Source: Sporomusaceae bacterium UBA7701 (GTDB taxonomy: Bacteria > Bacillota > Negativicutes > Sporomusales > UBA7701). From it: DNA of 64,000 nt. Position numbers and translations under genes: made by a program. The notes below the pieces were generated by a model, which was not told where the DNA came from, searched no databases, and saw only the letters and a list, made by a program, of their open reading frames with translations. Positions 6,883 to 15,707 of the stretch are shown piece after piece. The DNA lies in NCBI GenBank assembly GCA_002482545.1, contig DLGF01000006.1, forward strand, positions 1-64,000, written 5' to 3'. Each line of letters begins with the position of its first letter. The first letter of the stretch is position 1.

Positions 6883-8711
6883 TACTTCGCAGCGTCAACC
6901 AGCTTCTGGTTGGCCTCGATTACAGATTGGTCCCATTTACGGCCGGGAGCTTTGATCTCTTCGCCGGCCATCTTGGTTTTCAGCATCCGGAGCGCGCGTT
7001 CGGCATCCCACGGGCAAAGCGTGTTATCGCCGAGAACCTCGGATTCGAAACCATTGGAGTCTTTATTGAGGTCAATCATGGCGTCCATGTACTTGTTGCC
7101 AACTACCAGGGCGCCCTGATAAGCGGAGTAGGTCACGCCGACGACCGATACGCCGCGCTTGCCGATTTGCTCGATGTGGCCGGCAAAATCGATGTGGTTG
7201 TTGCCGAAGCCTTCCGTCGTTACAATGGCACCGTCAACGCCAAGAGCTTCCACGATTGCGCCTACCCGGCCGCAAACATAGTTTTTTTCGTCATTGATCT
7301 GCGGGCTGCCTACGAACACTACACCCACCAGGTTGATCTCTTCGTCGTTAGCCATCAGGCTAACCAGCGGCTCCCGGAAGTAATGACGGGTGTTCTCCTT
7401 GGAGGCGGGTCCGATGCAAGTCAGGGCATGGATACCGCCGTCGCGGACTTCGTTCGGGGAAAGCACCACCGGCACGTTGCCCAGGTCGACGTTGGGACGG
7501 CCTCCAAATACGCCGGCCGGCTCGGTCGGCAGGATGACGTTGTCATGCATCGCGCCTTGACCCATAATTTCCTTGACCAGCACCACACGGGGCCGGCCCA
7601 GGCGGGTGACGTCCTTGTGCTCGATGGTGTTGACGGCCTGCTCAGCCGGGACTTTTTTGAGAACTTCGCGGACTTCCTGGAGGATAATGTCGCACACTTT
7701 ATGGGCGGCGTATGGCCCGCGGCGTTCCATGCCGCAACCGGCGGCGATGGTGGTCATGACGCGAATCATGATGTCGCCTTCATCCGGGGTGCCGGGACGG
7801 CCATAGCGGATTTTCTCGTCCATGTGGCCTTCGCAGGAACCGAATTCGTGAACCTGCAGGCCGCTTTCATCGACACCGGTGAGAATTACGACTACGCCGG
7901 TCAGAGCGTGGGTGACGCCTTCGCCCAGCGAGCCTTCCACCTTGGCGGCGATCGGCATGCAGTCCATGATGGTGGGAGAGTACACGTGCTTGTTATCCGG
8001 GGTCACAAAGTCCATTTCAATCTTTTTGACCAGCGGATCGGCTTTGAGAGCTTCTTCGCACAGGGCCTTGCGGATGGTCAGCACGCCGTTTTCAAAGCTG
8101 GTAGTTTCGCCAAGTTCCACTTTCTTAACGGCAAACTCCCGGATGTTGAGCGTACGGCGGACCTTGTCCTCAACCTTGACAGCCGGAGCGGCTTCAACAG
8201 CGGCAACGGCACCAGCCGGCTGGGCGGCAGGCGCTTCAGCCTGGGCGGCCGCAGGAGCGCCGCCGCTCATGACAACGGTCGGGAACTCCAGGTTGATTCC
8301 TTTGGCTTCTTCGATGCGGATTTTTACCATTCCGCCGGCGACGACGGAAGGCTCGCCCACCTGAGCTACCGGCGCGGCAGTTGCAACCGGCGCGGCTTCC
8401 CGGACGCCCTCGTCGTCCACGGTGGCCTCAACAGCAGCTTCAGTTGCTTCTTCGATGGCCTGGATGCCTTCTACCACATCCGGTGTAATCGGCGTTAACG
8501 CATCAATGGTTTTGGTCAGTTTGGCGCCCAGGATCTGTCCGATCTTGAGCACATTAGCAGGCAGGTTCAGCAAGCCGGAGTCTTCAAGATCCGGAAAAAT
8601 AGCCGGATCTTCCAAATCGGCAGGACTGATTACAGTGCCCGCTTCCGTCAGGCAGCACACTACCGCAGGATCATTCTTGTGATGAGCTGCTGTCTCTTGG
8701 GTAATCGACAT
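6882..8711 (-). CDS. prdA: D-proline reductase proprotein PrdA
   Basis: A 609-residue proprotein that self-cleaves to form the pyruvoyl-bearing subunit. The cleavage site is Thr431-Cys432 in IHALTCIGPASKEN; Cys432 becomes the pyruvoyl group that binds proline as a Schiff base. Residues 1-127 form an N-terminal region ending in an Ala/Val-rich linker. Residues 128-431 correspond to PrdD and residues 433-609 to PrdE. A second Ala/Pro-rich linker lies near 150-175. It partners with PrdB in the reductase complex. It is the second gene of the operon, 30 bases after prdC. Confidence 0.95.
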   Translation of the reverse strand: MSITQETAAHHKNDPAVVCCLTEAGTVISPADLEDPAIFPDLEDSGLLNLPANVLKIGQILGAKLTKTIDALTPITPDVVEGIQAIEEATEAAVEATVDDEGVREAAPVATAAPVAQVGEPSVVAGGMVKIRIEEAKGINLEFPTVVMSGGAPAAAQAEAPAAQPAGAVAAVEAAPAVKVEDKVRRTLNIREFAVKKVELGETTSFENGVLTIRKALCEEALKADPLVKKIEMDFVTPDNKHVYSPTIMDCMPIAAKVEGSLGEGVTHALTGVVVILTGVDESGLQVHEFGSCEGHMDEKIRYGRPGTPDEGDIMIRVMTTIAAGCGMERRGPYAAHKVCDIILQEVREVLKKVPAEQAVNTIEHKDVTRLGRPRVVLVKEIMGQGAMHDNVILPTEPAGVFGGRPNVDLGNVPVVLSPNEVRDGGIHALTCIGPASKENTRHYFREPLVSLMANDEEINLVGVVFVGSPQINDEKNYVCGRVGAIVEALGVDGAIVTTEGFGNNHIDFAGHIEQIGKRGVSVVGVTYSAYQGALVVGNKYMDAMIDLNKDSNGFESEVLGDNTLCPWDAERALRMLKTKMAGEEIKAPGRKWDQSVIEANQKLVDAAK

Positions 8712-8741
8712 GTATTTCGCCCCCTTCGATCTTTGAATTCC

Positions 8742-10034
8742 TTATTTTGTCGGCTTCAGCCGCCGCACCAGACGATGGCCCACGGTCCGCATGACATGGT
8801 CGGTGTGATGATAGACCGGGAGTTTCATCTTTGGCGCGACGCCCATTACCGTGTTGGTACAATCACTACAGTTGCTGACAAGCACGACTTCGGCGCCACT
8901 CTTTTTGAGTTTCATGATCTTTTCTGCTTGTCCCGGGCAATTCCCCGGATTTTCGCATTTGATGGCGTTTTTCACATCCACGACTTGCTTGCAGCGTTCC
9001 ACGCCCACCACCGGGGCTCCCATTTTCTGAGCCAGTTCCCTCAGCCGTTCCTCATTTGCCCCGCAGGCGCAAACCAGGAGGCCCATTTTCCGTTTTTCGT
9101 TCGGCAGCGGCAAAGTTACCAGGATACCACCCGTCGTCTTGGTCACGACGCTGTCCAGCGATACGCTCTTGCCGGTGAACGGGCCGCCCATGATGATTTC
9201 GCCGTAAGCGCCGTCGATGCCGCCGGCCGCCTCAATCAAGTCCTTGATCGGCGTTCCAAGCGGCACATCCATGAACACAACCGACTCCCGGCCCGACTTG
9301 AGTTTTCCGGCCACGGTTACGTTTTTGGTCACAAATGGCTTCTTGCTCTCGACCGCTTCACAGATCCGCGACAAAGTCTCAACGTTGCTGATTACGGCCC
9401 CGGCGGCGGAAGGCAGCTGATCACAGGCCAGCAGTTTGCCGAGGACTTCCCGGACAATCGCCCGTTCTTCCCCCATGGGATAAATATCCGGCAGTTCGGC
9501 TATGGTAATGCTGGCATCGTTAATCGCCGCACGCACGGCTGCAATTGCTTTGGTGTTTTTGGCCTTGATCGCGACAATCCCCCGGGCGGCCTTGGTCGCC
9601 TGCATGGCGTACTTTAGCCCGCGAATGATCAGGGCCGGGTTTTCTTCCATCTCTTTGATGTTATGCTTCAGCAGGGGTTCACACTCTACTCCGTTGGCAA
9701 TCACCACGCCGCCCTGAAGGTCGGTGTTCAGCTTGACATGGGTCGGAAAGCCGGCGCCCCCCATGCCGACAATACCTGCTTCTTTTACTGCGTCAATGAT
9801 GCTGTCGGCCTGGATGGCGACCGTCGAGCCGTCTTGGTTTTCATCCGCTTCGACTACGATCTCGCGTTCGTTCACTTCTACGACAGAGCCGCTTACACTG
9901 GAGTGGATGTTGGCACCGAGTTTGGTGGGGACGGCAATCAGCGTTCCGCGTTCGACCCGGTCTCCCGTCTTGACTACCGGGCTGTCAGGAGCTCCAATGT
10001 GCTGCTGTAATAAAAACCGATATAGCTTCTTCAT
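8742..10034 (-). CDS. prdC: Proline reductase electron-transfer protein PrdC (RnfC-like)
   Basis: About 430 residues with the RnfC-like layout: an N-terminal beta-barrel region, then the Gly-rich GIVGMGGAGFPTHVK, the NGVECEP segment and an SLBB-like region. Cys pairs follow in the C-terminal third (VCACGANE, CENPGNCPG, NCSDC). RnfC-type proteins bind flavin nucleotide and iron-sulfur centres; PrdC is thought to pass electrons to the reductase. The start at 10034 has an ideal GGGGGGTGAAAAG site. A start at 10091 would lie on top of the sigma-54 promoter and is rejected. Confidence 0.9.
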   Translation of the reverse strand: MKKLYRFLLQQHIGAPDSPVVKTGDRVERGTLIAVPTKLGANIHSSVSGSVVEVNEREIVVEADENQDGSTVAIQADSIIDAVKEAGIVGMGGAGFPTHVKLNTDLQGGVVIANGVECEPLLKHNIKEMEENPALIIRGLKYAMQATKAARGIVAIKAKNTKAIAAVRAAINDASITIAELPDIYPMGEERAIVREVLGKLLACDQLPSAAGAVISNVETLSRICEAVESKKPFVTKNVTVAGKLKSGRESVVFMDVPLGTPIKDLIEAAGGIDGAYGEIIMGGPFTGKSVSLDSVVTKTTGGILVTLPLPNEKRKMGLLVCACGANEERLRELAQKMGAPVVGVERCKQVVDVKNAIKCENPGNCPGQAEKIMKLKKSGAEVVLVSNCSDCTNTVMGVAPKMKLPVYHHTDHVMRTVGHRLVRRLKPTK

Positions 10035-10071
10035 CTTTTCACCCCCCTTTTGTGATTTCAGTAACTTATAA

Positions 10072-10087
10072 TGCAAGTACCATGCCA
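10072..10087 (-). promoter_or_regulatory. Sigma-54 promoter of the prd operon
   Basis: On the minus strand TGGCATG-GTAC-TTGCA (10087-10072) fits the sigma-54 consensus TGGCACG-N4-TTGCW in all but one position, with GG at -24 and GC at -12. Transcription would start near 10060, about 27 bases before prdC. The gene just upstream encodes a sigma-54 activator of the PrdR type. Confidence 0.9.
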
Positions 10088-10279
10088 ACACCCACTTCTA
10101 GTATTATATTTTCTGAATAAATTATATTAAGATATTTATGTTGTGGTTAGTCCATTGCAAAAGAACAAAAATCCGCTATGTTCTCCAGTGTCAGAATTAG
10201 TCATTTATTGTTTCTATTGCCCATCAATATATAGTGAATATCAGATATTTCCTAGGTTTGTGCCCGTTAGACAAAATCC

Positions 10280-10293
10280 GTCGGAATTCCGAC
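10280..10293. promoter_or_regulatory. Palindrome, candidate PrdR upstream activating site
   Basis: A perfect 14-bp palindrome GTCGGAATTCCGAC about 195 bases upstream of the -24 element, a usual distance for a sigma-54 enhancer. The same half-site GTCGGAAT recurs in both arms of the hairpin at 10352-10397. No gene is visible between 10092 and 10396. Confidence 0.5.
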
Positions 10294-10351
10294 ACATTGG
10301 CCAGGCAGTACCTTCAAATCGCTCTGGACGGCCATTACTCCGCCCACATAC

Positions 10352-10397
10352 AAAAGTGTCCAACATTCCGACGCATGTCGGAATGTTGGACACTTTT
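10352..10397 (-). terminator. 21-bp perfect inverted repeat after prdR
   Basis: Arms 10352-10372 and 10377-10397 pair perfectly around GCAT. On the minus strand it directly follows the prdR stop codon and ends in TTTT, as expected of a terminator. Its inner arms are ATTCCGAC/GTCGGAAT, the half-sites of the palindrome at 10280-10293, so it could also be a second PrdR binding site. Both roles are possible. Confidence 0.7.
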
Positions 10398-11845
10398 TAT
10401 TGCGTATCCAGCAGCTTGAGTTTTTGCAGCTTGTAATAGAGGGTGCTCCGCGGGATATCCAGCAGTTTAGCGGTCTGGGCTTTGTTGTTTCCTGCGGCTT
10501 TGAGGGCGTTCAGGATGGTCTGCCGTTCAGCGGCGATCACCGCTTCTTCCAGACTGAGCAACGTCTGAAATTCGGTCGCCATCCGCCCCTCATCCGTCGC
10601 TGTCGCCCCGTTGCCGATGGTTTCGACAATCCTCGGCAGATGGCCGGTGGTGATGGCATTGTCCTCCGAGAGGATGACCAGCCTTTCTATAGCGTTTTTC
10701 AGTTCCCGCACATTGCCCGGCCAATGATAATGCAGCAGCATCGCCATGACCTCGGGCGCAATCCGGTCGATCAGCTTGTTATTGATTACCGAGTAGCGTT
10801 TGAGATAAAAGTCGATCAAAATCGGGATATCATCCCGGCGCTCCCGCAGGGGCGGGATATTCAGCGAAAACACGTTCAGGCGGTAAAACAAATCCTGGCG
10901 AAAACTCCCGTTCTTGAGCATCGCCCCCATATCCCGGTTGGTTGCGGCGATTATCCTTATGTCGACCTTGATGGGCTTGACGCCGCCGACCCGGTAAAAC
11001 TCCCGGCCTTCCAGCACCCGGAGCAATTTCGATTGCATCTCCAGGGGAAGCTCGCCGATTTCATCGAGGAAAACCGTCCCACCGTCCGCTACTTCGAACT
11101 TTCCGGCCTTCCCTTTGCGTTGCGCGCCGGTAAAGGCTCCCGGTTCATAGCCGAAAAGCTCGCTTTCCATGAGACTCGGGGGAATGGCGCTGCAGTCAAC
11201 GACCACATAGGGCCTGTCGCGGCGGGCGCTTTCCTGGTGGATGGCGTGGGCGAACAAATCCTTGCCGGTGCCGCTCTCGCCCATGATCATCACCGAGGCG
11301 TCACTTTCCGCCACCCGCTTGGCCAGCAAGATCAGGTCGTACATCTGCTTGCTTTTATAGACGATCTTTTCGAAGCCGCTCTCGCCGCTGCCGCTCTTCA
11401 TCATCTCTTCAATATATTCGAGATATTTGATGCGGCTTTTCGCTTCCTGCAATTCGGAACTCATGCGCTTGACTTCGGTGATGTCCTGGTCAATGGATAC
11501 CGCCCCGATCAGCCGGTCGCCCTCGCGAATCGGAATGGAACTGATCAGCACGAAGTTTCCCTCCCGGGGGCGATGTTCGACGTATTCATAGCTTTGGCCG
11601 GTTTTCAGGACCTGGAGGCACAGGGCGTTGGGGAAAAATTTTTCAATATGCTTGCCAAGTATGTCGCTGCGCTGGATGCCGTAAAGATCTTCGGCCCGCT
11701 TATTGCAATAGGTGACGATACCGTTTTCATCAACGACATAAATCGTCTCGTTGATGTTCTCCAGAATTTTTTCGTAGGATATTTTCCACCCCAGCGATCC
11801 TGCTGCATTGGACAAATCCCGTCTGTCTTCCGTCCTCTTTCCCAT
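10397..11845 (-). CDS. prdR: PrdR-type sigma-54-dependent transcriptional activator
   Basis: A 482-residue enhancer-binding protein. An N-terminal PAS domain (about 25-140, YVVDENGIVTYCNKRAEDLYG) senses a signal. The AAA+ core (about 160-395) has Walker A GESGTGKD and the sigma-54 contact loop GAFTGAQRKG. A Fis-type helix-turn-helix lies at the C-terminus (NNKAQTAKLLDIPRSTLYYKLQKL). In clostridia PrdR activates the proline reductase operon in response to proline. Position upstream of prdC and a perfect -24/-12 promoter support the same role here. GAGGTGA ribosome site. The ligand of the PAS domain cannot be read from the sequence. Confidence 0.9.
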   Translation of the reverse strand: MGKRTEDRRDLSNAAGSLGWKISYEKILENINETIYVVDENGIVTYCNKRAEDLYGIQRSDILGKHIEKFFPNALCLQVLKTGQSYEYVEHRPREGNFVLISSIPIREGDRLIGAVSIDQDITEVKRMSSELQEAKSRIKYLEYIEEMMKSGSGESGFEKIVYKSKQMYDLILLAKRVAESDASVMIMGESGTGKDLFAHAIHQESARRDRPYVVVDCSAIPPSLMESELFGYEPGAFTGAQRKGKAGKFEVADGGTVFLDEIGELPLEMQSKLLRVLEGREFYRVGGVKPIKVDIRIIAATNRDMGAMLKNGSFRQDLFYRLNVFSLNIPPLRERRDDIPILIDFYLKRYSVINNKLIDRIAPEVMAMLLHYHWPGNVRELKNAIERLVILSEDNAITTGHLPRIVETIGNGATATDEGRMATEFQTLLSLEEAVIAAERQTILNALKAAGNNKAQTAKLLDIPRSTLYYKLQKLKLLDTQ

Positions 11846-11895
11846 TACATCACCTCGCTATGACATCCGCATTGATTGCCCAAGGCGCCGTTCCC

Positions 11896-13212
11896 TTAAT
11901 GCGGGTTCCGGAGATATTCCGCCACTTTGGCAAAAGCCGTCCGGCTGGCCGCGACGGTCCGGTCGATGTCGGCCTCGGTATGAGCGGCGGACATGAAGCA
12001 GGCTTCAAACTGGGAGGGCGACAAGTAAATTCCTTGGTCGAGCATGGCATGAAAATAGATATTGAAGGCGGCGATGTCGGAGCGCTGGGCGCTCTGGAAG
12101 TCATAGACCGGCTGGCCGCTAAAAAACAGCCCGAACATTCCGCCGAGGGAATAACATTGCACCGCTACGCCGGCCTCCCCGGCAGCCGCCTTGAGCCCGG
12201 ACGCGATCCGGGTGGTAGCCTCCGCCAGCCGCGCGTAGAAACCGTCCGTCTCATGCAGCAGCCGTAAGGTCGTCGCCCCGGCCGTCATCGCCAGCGGGTT
12301 CCCGCTTAAAGTGCCGGCTTGGTAGACCGGTCCCAGCGGCGCTATAAGCTCCATAATATCCCGCCGGCCGCCGTAAGCCCCCACCGGCAATCCCCCGCCG
12401 ATGATCTTGCTCAGGCAGGTGATATCCGGCCTGATGCCGAACATGGCCTGCCCGCCTCCCAAGGCCAGCCGGAAGCCGGTCATGACTTCGTCAAAGATCA
12501 GCAGCGCCCCGTAACGGGCGGTCAGATCCCGGACGGCCTGCAAATATCCTTCCCGGGGCGGTACAAGGCCCATATTTCCCGGAACCGGCTCGATGATAAC
12601 CGCGGCAATATCGTCGCTGTATTCTTCAAAAACCCTGGCCAGCGCTGCTTCATCATTGTAGGGAACCGTCAACGTATGCTCGGTGGTGCCTGCGGGTACC
12701 CCCGGGCTGTCGGGAACGCCAAAGGTCGCCGCCCCCGAGCCGGCCTTGACCAGCAGGCTGTCGTGGTGGCCATGGTAACATCCGGCGAATTTTACGATCC
12801 GGCTGCGTTTGGTATAGGCCCGGGCCAGCCGAAGCGCGCTCATCGTGGCCTCTGTGCCGGAGTTGACCATCCGGATCATCTCCATGGACGGCAGCGCCTT
12901 CTGGATGAGCTTGGCCAGTTCGGTCTCCACCCGGGTGGGCGCTCCATAGCTCGTTCCTCTCCCGGCGGCTTCCCGTACGGCTGCTACTACTTCAGGGTGG
13001 GCATGTCCCAAAATCATCGGACCCCAGGAAAGAACATAATCAATGTATTCATTCCCGTCCACATCATAGATTCTGCTGCCGGCAGCCCGGTCGATAAACC
13101 TGGGCGTCCCGCCCACGCTGCGGAAAGACCGCACCGGGCTGTTCACCCCGCCGGGTATGTATTGTTTAGCCTCGGCGAACGCCTCGGCCGACTTTGGCAC
13201 TTTATGATCCAT
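11896..13212 (-). CDS. hemL: Glutamate-1-semialdehyde 2,1-aminomutase
   Basis: A 438-residue PLP enzyme of class III aminotransferases that converts glutamate-1-semialdehyde to 5-aminolevulinate in the C5 tetrapyrrole pathway. Family motifs are GGVNSPVR near the N-terminus, MVNSGTEATMSALRLAR, FDEVMTGFR and the PLP lysine in CLSKIIGGGLPVGAYGG. The ATG at 13212 lies at good distance from AGGAGGTAGG; GTG at 13218 is an alternative. It stands alone, with no other hem gene in the window, and ends about 50 bases before prdR. Confidence 0.95.
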   Translation of the reverse strand: MDHKVPKSAEAFAEAKQYIPGGVNSPVRSFRSVGGTPRFIDRAAGSRIYDVDGNEYIDYVLSWGPMILGHAHPEVVAAVREAAGRGTSYGAPTRVETELAKLIQKALPSMEMIRMVNSGTEATMSALRLARAYTKRSRIVKFAGCYHGHHDSLLVKAGSGAATFGVPDSPGVPAGTTEHTLTVPYNDEAALARVFEEYSDDIAAVIIEPVPGNMGLVPPREGYLQAVRDLTARYGALLIFDEVMTGFRLALGGGQAMFGIRPDITCLSKIIGGGLPVGAYGGRRDIMELIAPLGPVYQAGTLSGNPLAMTAGATTLRLLHETDGFYARLAEATTRIASGLKAAAGEAGVAVQCYSLGGMFGLFFSGQPVYDFQSAQRSDIAAFNIYFHAMLDQGIYLSPSQFEACFMSAAHTEADIDRTVAASRTAFAKVAEYLRNPH

Positions 13213-13394
13213 GAACACCCTACCTCCTAATCGCGACTAGCCAATCTTCCCGGCTCACTGCGATGCGCTTTTCTTCGCCGCCTTTTCCTTCCGTTTATTG
13301 AAATTCCATTCCAATCCCGACCGGGAAACATTCCAGCGCCCGGCGGCCGGGCAGCCCGGTTTCGCGCCGGCGTGTCCTACATTCCTTACCGAAA

Positions 13395-13424
13395 ATTGTA
13401 TACCATACCGAAAAGATAATGCAA
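13395..13424 (-). promoter_or_regulatory. Candidate hemL promoter
   Basis: On the minus strand TTGCAT (13424-13419), an 18-base spacer, TACAAT (13400-13395). It would give hemL a leader of about 170 bases. That leader (13219-13390) contains a GC-rich stretch (13340-13375) able to fold, but I see no known riboswitch and no gene in it. Confidence 0.45.
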
Positions 13425-13470
13425 CCTTTACCGTCGCGGACAGCTCGTCATCCGGCGTTCTTAAACGGCA

Positions 13471-13503
13471 AAAACAGGCGACCATCTTCCGGCCGCCTGT
13501 TTT
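13471..13503 (-). terminator. Terminator of greA-lysS
   Basis: AAAACAGGCG (13471-13480) pairs with CGCCTGTTTT (13494-13503). On the minus strand it directly follows the lysS stop and continues into TTTTTGCC. A-rich and T-rich flanks make it bidirectional in form. Confidence 0.85.
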
Positions 13504-13504
13504 T

Positions 13505-14998
13505 CTAATCTCGGGGACGCATATGGGGAAACAGGATAACATCCCGGATGGAGTAGTTATCCGTCAAAAACATGACCAGCCGGTCGATACCGATGCCCAG
13601 GCCGCCGGTGGGCGGCAGCCCGTATTCCAGAGCGTTCACATAGTCTTCGTCCATCGGGTGGGCCTCGTCATCGCCCGATTCCCGTTGAGCCACCTGGCCG
13701 GCAAACCGTTCCTTCTGATCAATCGGGTCATTGAGTTCGGAAAAGCCGTTGGCAATTTCCCGCGCAAAAATAAAGGCTTCAAACCGGTCGGTAATATCGG
13801 GATTATCCTTGTTGCGTTTCGCGAGCGGCGAGATTTCGGTCGGATGACCGGTGATAAAGGTCGGCTGAATGAGGTGCTGCTCGGCTACTTCCTCGAACAC
13901 GTTGTTCAGAATGCCGCCGATTCCTTGTTTGGGTTCATATTTTACCCCGAGGCGGTCGGCGATCGCTCTGGCCTCTTCCAGGGTTTTAACGGCGCTGAAA
14001 TCTTCGCCGGAGTACTGCTTGATCGCCTCCGGCATCGAAATCCGGTTCCAGGGCGGGGTCAGATCAATCTCCTGCCCCTGGTAGGTTATCTTGGTTGTGC
14101 CGAGAACCGTTTGGGCGACATTCGCCACAATCTGCTCAGTCAGGCTCATGATATCCTCATAGTCGGCATAGGCCTGGTACAATTCCATCATGGTAAACTC
14201 GGGGTTGTGCTTGATGGATATCCCTTCGTTGCGAAACACCCGCCCCAGCTCGTACACCTTTTCAAAGCCTCCGACGATAAGCCGTTTCAGATAAAGCTCC
14301 GGGGCAATCCGCATGTAGAGCTTCATATCCAGGGCGTTATGGTGGGTAATGAACGGACGGGCCGCAGCGCCGCCGGCGATGGGATGCAGGACAGGGGTCT
14401 CCACTTCCAGGAAGCCGCACCCGTCAAGATAGCGGCGCATCGCCTGAATAATCCGGCTGCGCAGGACAAAGGTATCGCGAACCTCCGGGTTGACGATCAA
14501 GTCCAGATACCGCTGGCGGTAGCGCATCTCAACGTCTTTCAGACCGTGCCATTTTTCCGGCAGGGGTTTGAGCGATTTGGCCAGGATGTCAAAATGCAGC
14601 ACCTTTACGCTGATCTCCCCGCGCTGGGTGCGAAACACTTCGCCCCCTACCCCGACGATATCGCCAATATCAACAAGAGAAAATGTCTCGTAGAGATTGT
14701 CCCCCAGAACGTCTTGACGGAAGTACAGCTGGATCTTGCCGGACATGTCCATCAAGTGGGCAAAGCTGGCCTTGCCATGGCCGCGAACAGCCATAACCCG
14801 TCCCGCCAGCCGCACTTGCTGTCCTTCCAGTTCGGCAAATTGATTTACGATCTCGCTGGCGTGATGGGTAGCGCGATATTTCCGGCCAAAAGGCTCGATG
14901 CCCCGGGCCGCGATGGCCGCCAGCTTTTCCCGCCGAACCCGCATCAGCTCGTTTAATTCTTCCCCAGGAATAAGGTCCCGGTCTTGATTGTCAGTCAT
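13505..14998 (-). CDS. lysS: Lysyl-tRNA synthetase, class II
   Basis: A 497-residue class II aminoacyl-tRNA synthetase that charges tRNA-Lys. An N-terminal OB-fold anticodon-binding domain (about 55-170, QQVRLAGRVMAVRGHGKASFAHLMD) is followed by the catalytic core. The core has motif 2 (FRNEGISIKHNPEFTMMELYQAY) and motif 3 (GLGIGIDRLVMFLTD). The length matches bacterial LysS. The gene is the second of a greA-lysS operon, 30 bases after greA, with a GGAGGAGAA site and a strong terminator at the end. The same greA-lysS pairing is common in Firmicutes. Confidence 0.96.
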   Translation of the reverse strand: MTDNQDRDLIPGEELNELMRVRREKLAAIAARGIEPFGRKYRATHHASEIVNQFAELEGQQVRLAGRVMAVRGHGKASFAHLMDMSGKIQLYFRQDVLGDNLYETFSLVDIGDIVGVGGEVFRTQRGEISVKVLHFDILAKSLKPLPEKWHGLKDVEMRYRQRYLDLIVNPEVRDTFVLRSRIIQAMRRYLDGCGFLEVETPVLHPIAGGAAARPFITHHNALDMKLYMRIAPELYLKRLIVGGFEKVYELGRVFRNEGISIKHNPEFTMMELYQAYADYEDIMSLTEQIVANVAQTVLGTTKITYQGQEIDLTPPWNRISMPEAIKQYSGEDFSAVKTLEEARAIADRLGVKYEPKQGIGGILNNVFEEVAEQHLIQPTFITGHPTEISPLAKRNKDNPDITDRFEAFIFAREIANGFSELNDPIDQKERFAGQVAQRESGDDEAHPMDEDYVNALEYGLPPTGGLGIGIDRLVMFLTDNYSIRDVILFPHMRPRD

Positions 14999-15027
14999 GA
15001 TTAGTTCTCCTCCACCTGCCGCGTTGC

Positions 15028-15507
15028 CTAAGCTCCTTTGATGTCTAGGATTTCGTATTTGAGCGTTCCTGCCGGAACATGGACTTCTACGACGCTGCCC
15101 ACCCGGCGGCCCAGAATAGCTTCACCCACCGGCGATTCGTTGGAAATGCGAAGCTCCGTGGGATCGGCCTCCGCCGAGCCAACGATGGTATACTCCAGTT
15201 CGTCGCCCATTTCAAGGTCTTTGAGAACGACCGTGGAGCCAAGGGTCACAACATCAGCGCTGATTTCGTCTTCATCAATCAGTTTGGCGTTACGGAGCAT
15301 TTTTTCCAGGGTAAGAATTTCCCCTTCAATAAAAGCCTGTTCGTTCTTGGCATCCTCATACTCGGAGTTTTCGCTGATATCACCGAATTCGATGGCCTGT
15401 TTGATCCGTTCTGCCACTTCACGCCGCCGCACTGATTTCAGGTGGTCCAGCTTCTGCTCTATCTTCTTCAAACCTTCGGGCGTGAGGATAATTTGCTTCT
15501 CAGCCAT
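15028..15507 (-). CDS. greA: Transcription elongation factor GreA
   Basis: A 159-residue factor that rescues backtracked RNA polymerase by stimulating transcript cleavage. The N-terminal antiparallel coiled coil carries the acidic tip region (GDISENSEYEDAKNEQAFIEGE), and the C-terminal FKBP-like domain follows (ISNESPVGEAILGRRVGSVVEV). The ATG at 15507 is chosen over a longer reading because GGGGAG precedes it and the protein then has the usual length. It has its own consensus promoter at 15673-15701. Confidence 0.96.
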   Translation of the reverse strand: MAEKQIILTPEGLKKIEQKLDHLKSVRRREVAERIKQAIEFGDISENSEYEDAKNEQAFIEGEILTLEKMLRNAKLIDEDEISADVVTLGSTVVLKDLEMGDELEYTIVGSAEADPTELRISNESPVGEAILGRRVGSVVEVHVPAGTLKYEILDIKGA

Positions 15508-15608
15508 TAAATCTGCTCCCCTTTTTCGGTAGTTTAACTCTGATTTTTTTATTATATTATTCTGTAGCGCCAAATATTGATTACAGATACCACCCCGGCA
15601 ATATAAAT

Positions 15609-15659
15609 AGTGTCAAGCGCTAACTTGACACTTTACCATCCTGCAGGGGGATATATCCC
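15609..15659. promoter_or_regulatory. Two inverted repeats in the greA leader
   Basis: AGTGTCAAG (15609-15617) pairs with CTTGACACT (15624-15632), and a separate 12-bp perfect palindrome GGGATATATCCC lies at 15648-15659. Both are just downstream of the greA -10 box. They could be operators or form an untranslated-region structure. A second TTGACA in the first repeat might serve as a -35 box, but its -10 is weak. Confidence 0.4.
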
Positions 15660-15672
15660 TCATTTAGCATAA

Positions 15673-15701
15673 ATTATAGGTTTAAAAATAAGATTTGTCA
15701 A
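15673..15701 (-). promoter_or_regulatory. Consensus sigma-A promoter of greA-lysS
   Basis: On the minus strand TTGACA (15701-15696), a 17-base spacer, TATAAT (15678-15673): an exact match to the housekeeping consensus. It starts within 10 bases of the stop codon of the upstream dehydrogenase gene. Confidence 0.85.
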
Positions 15702-15707
15702 TGTTTT

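Noticed and set aside
6927..8498. 523-codon open frame on the plus strand
   Set aside because: Antisense to prdA. His/Asp/Gly-rich composition is typical of a reversed coding strand, and no ribosome site is present.
10035..10091. N-terminal extension of PrdC
   Set aside because: The extension overlaps the sigma-54 promoter, while the start at 10034 has an ideal ribosome site.
13255..13542. 95-codon frame between hemL and lysS
   Set aside because: It runs through the lysS terminator and the hemL promoter and has no ribosome site.
13298..14956. 552-codon open frame on the plus strand
   Set aside because: Antisense to lysS, with no recognisable protein features.
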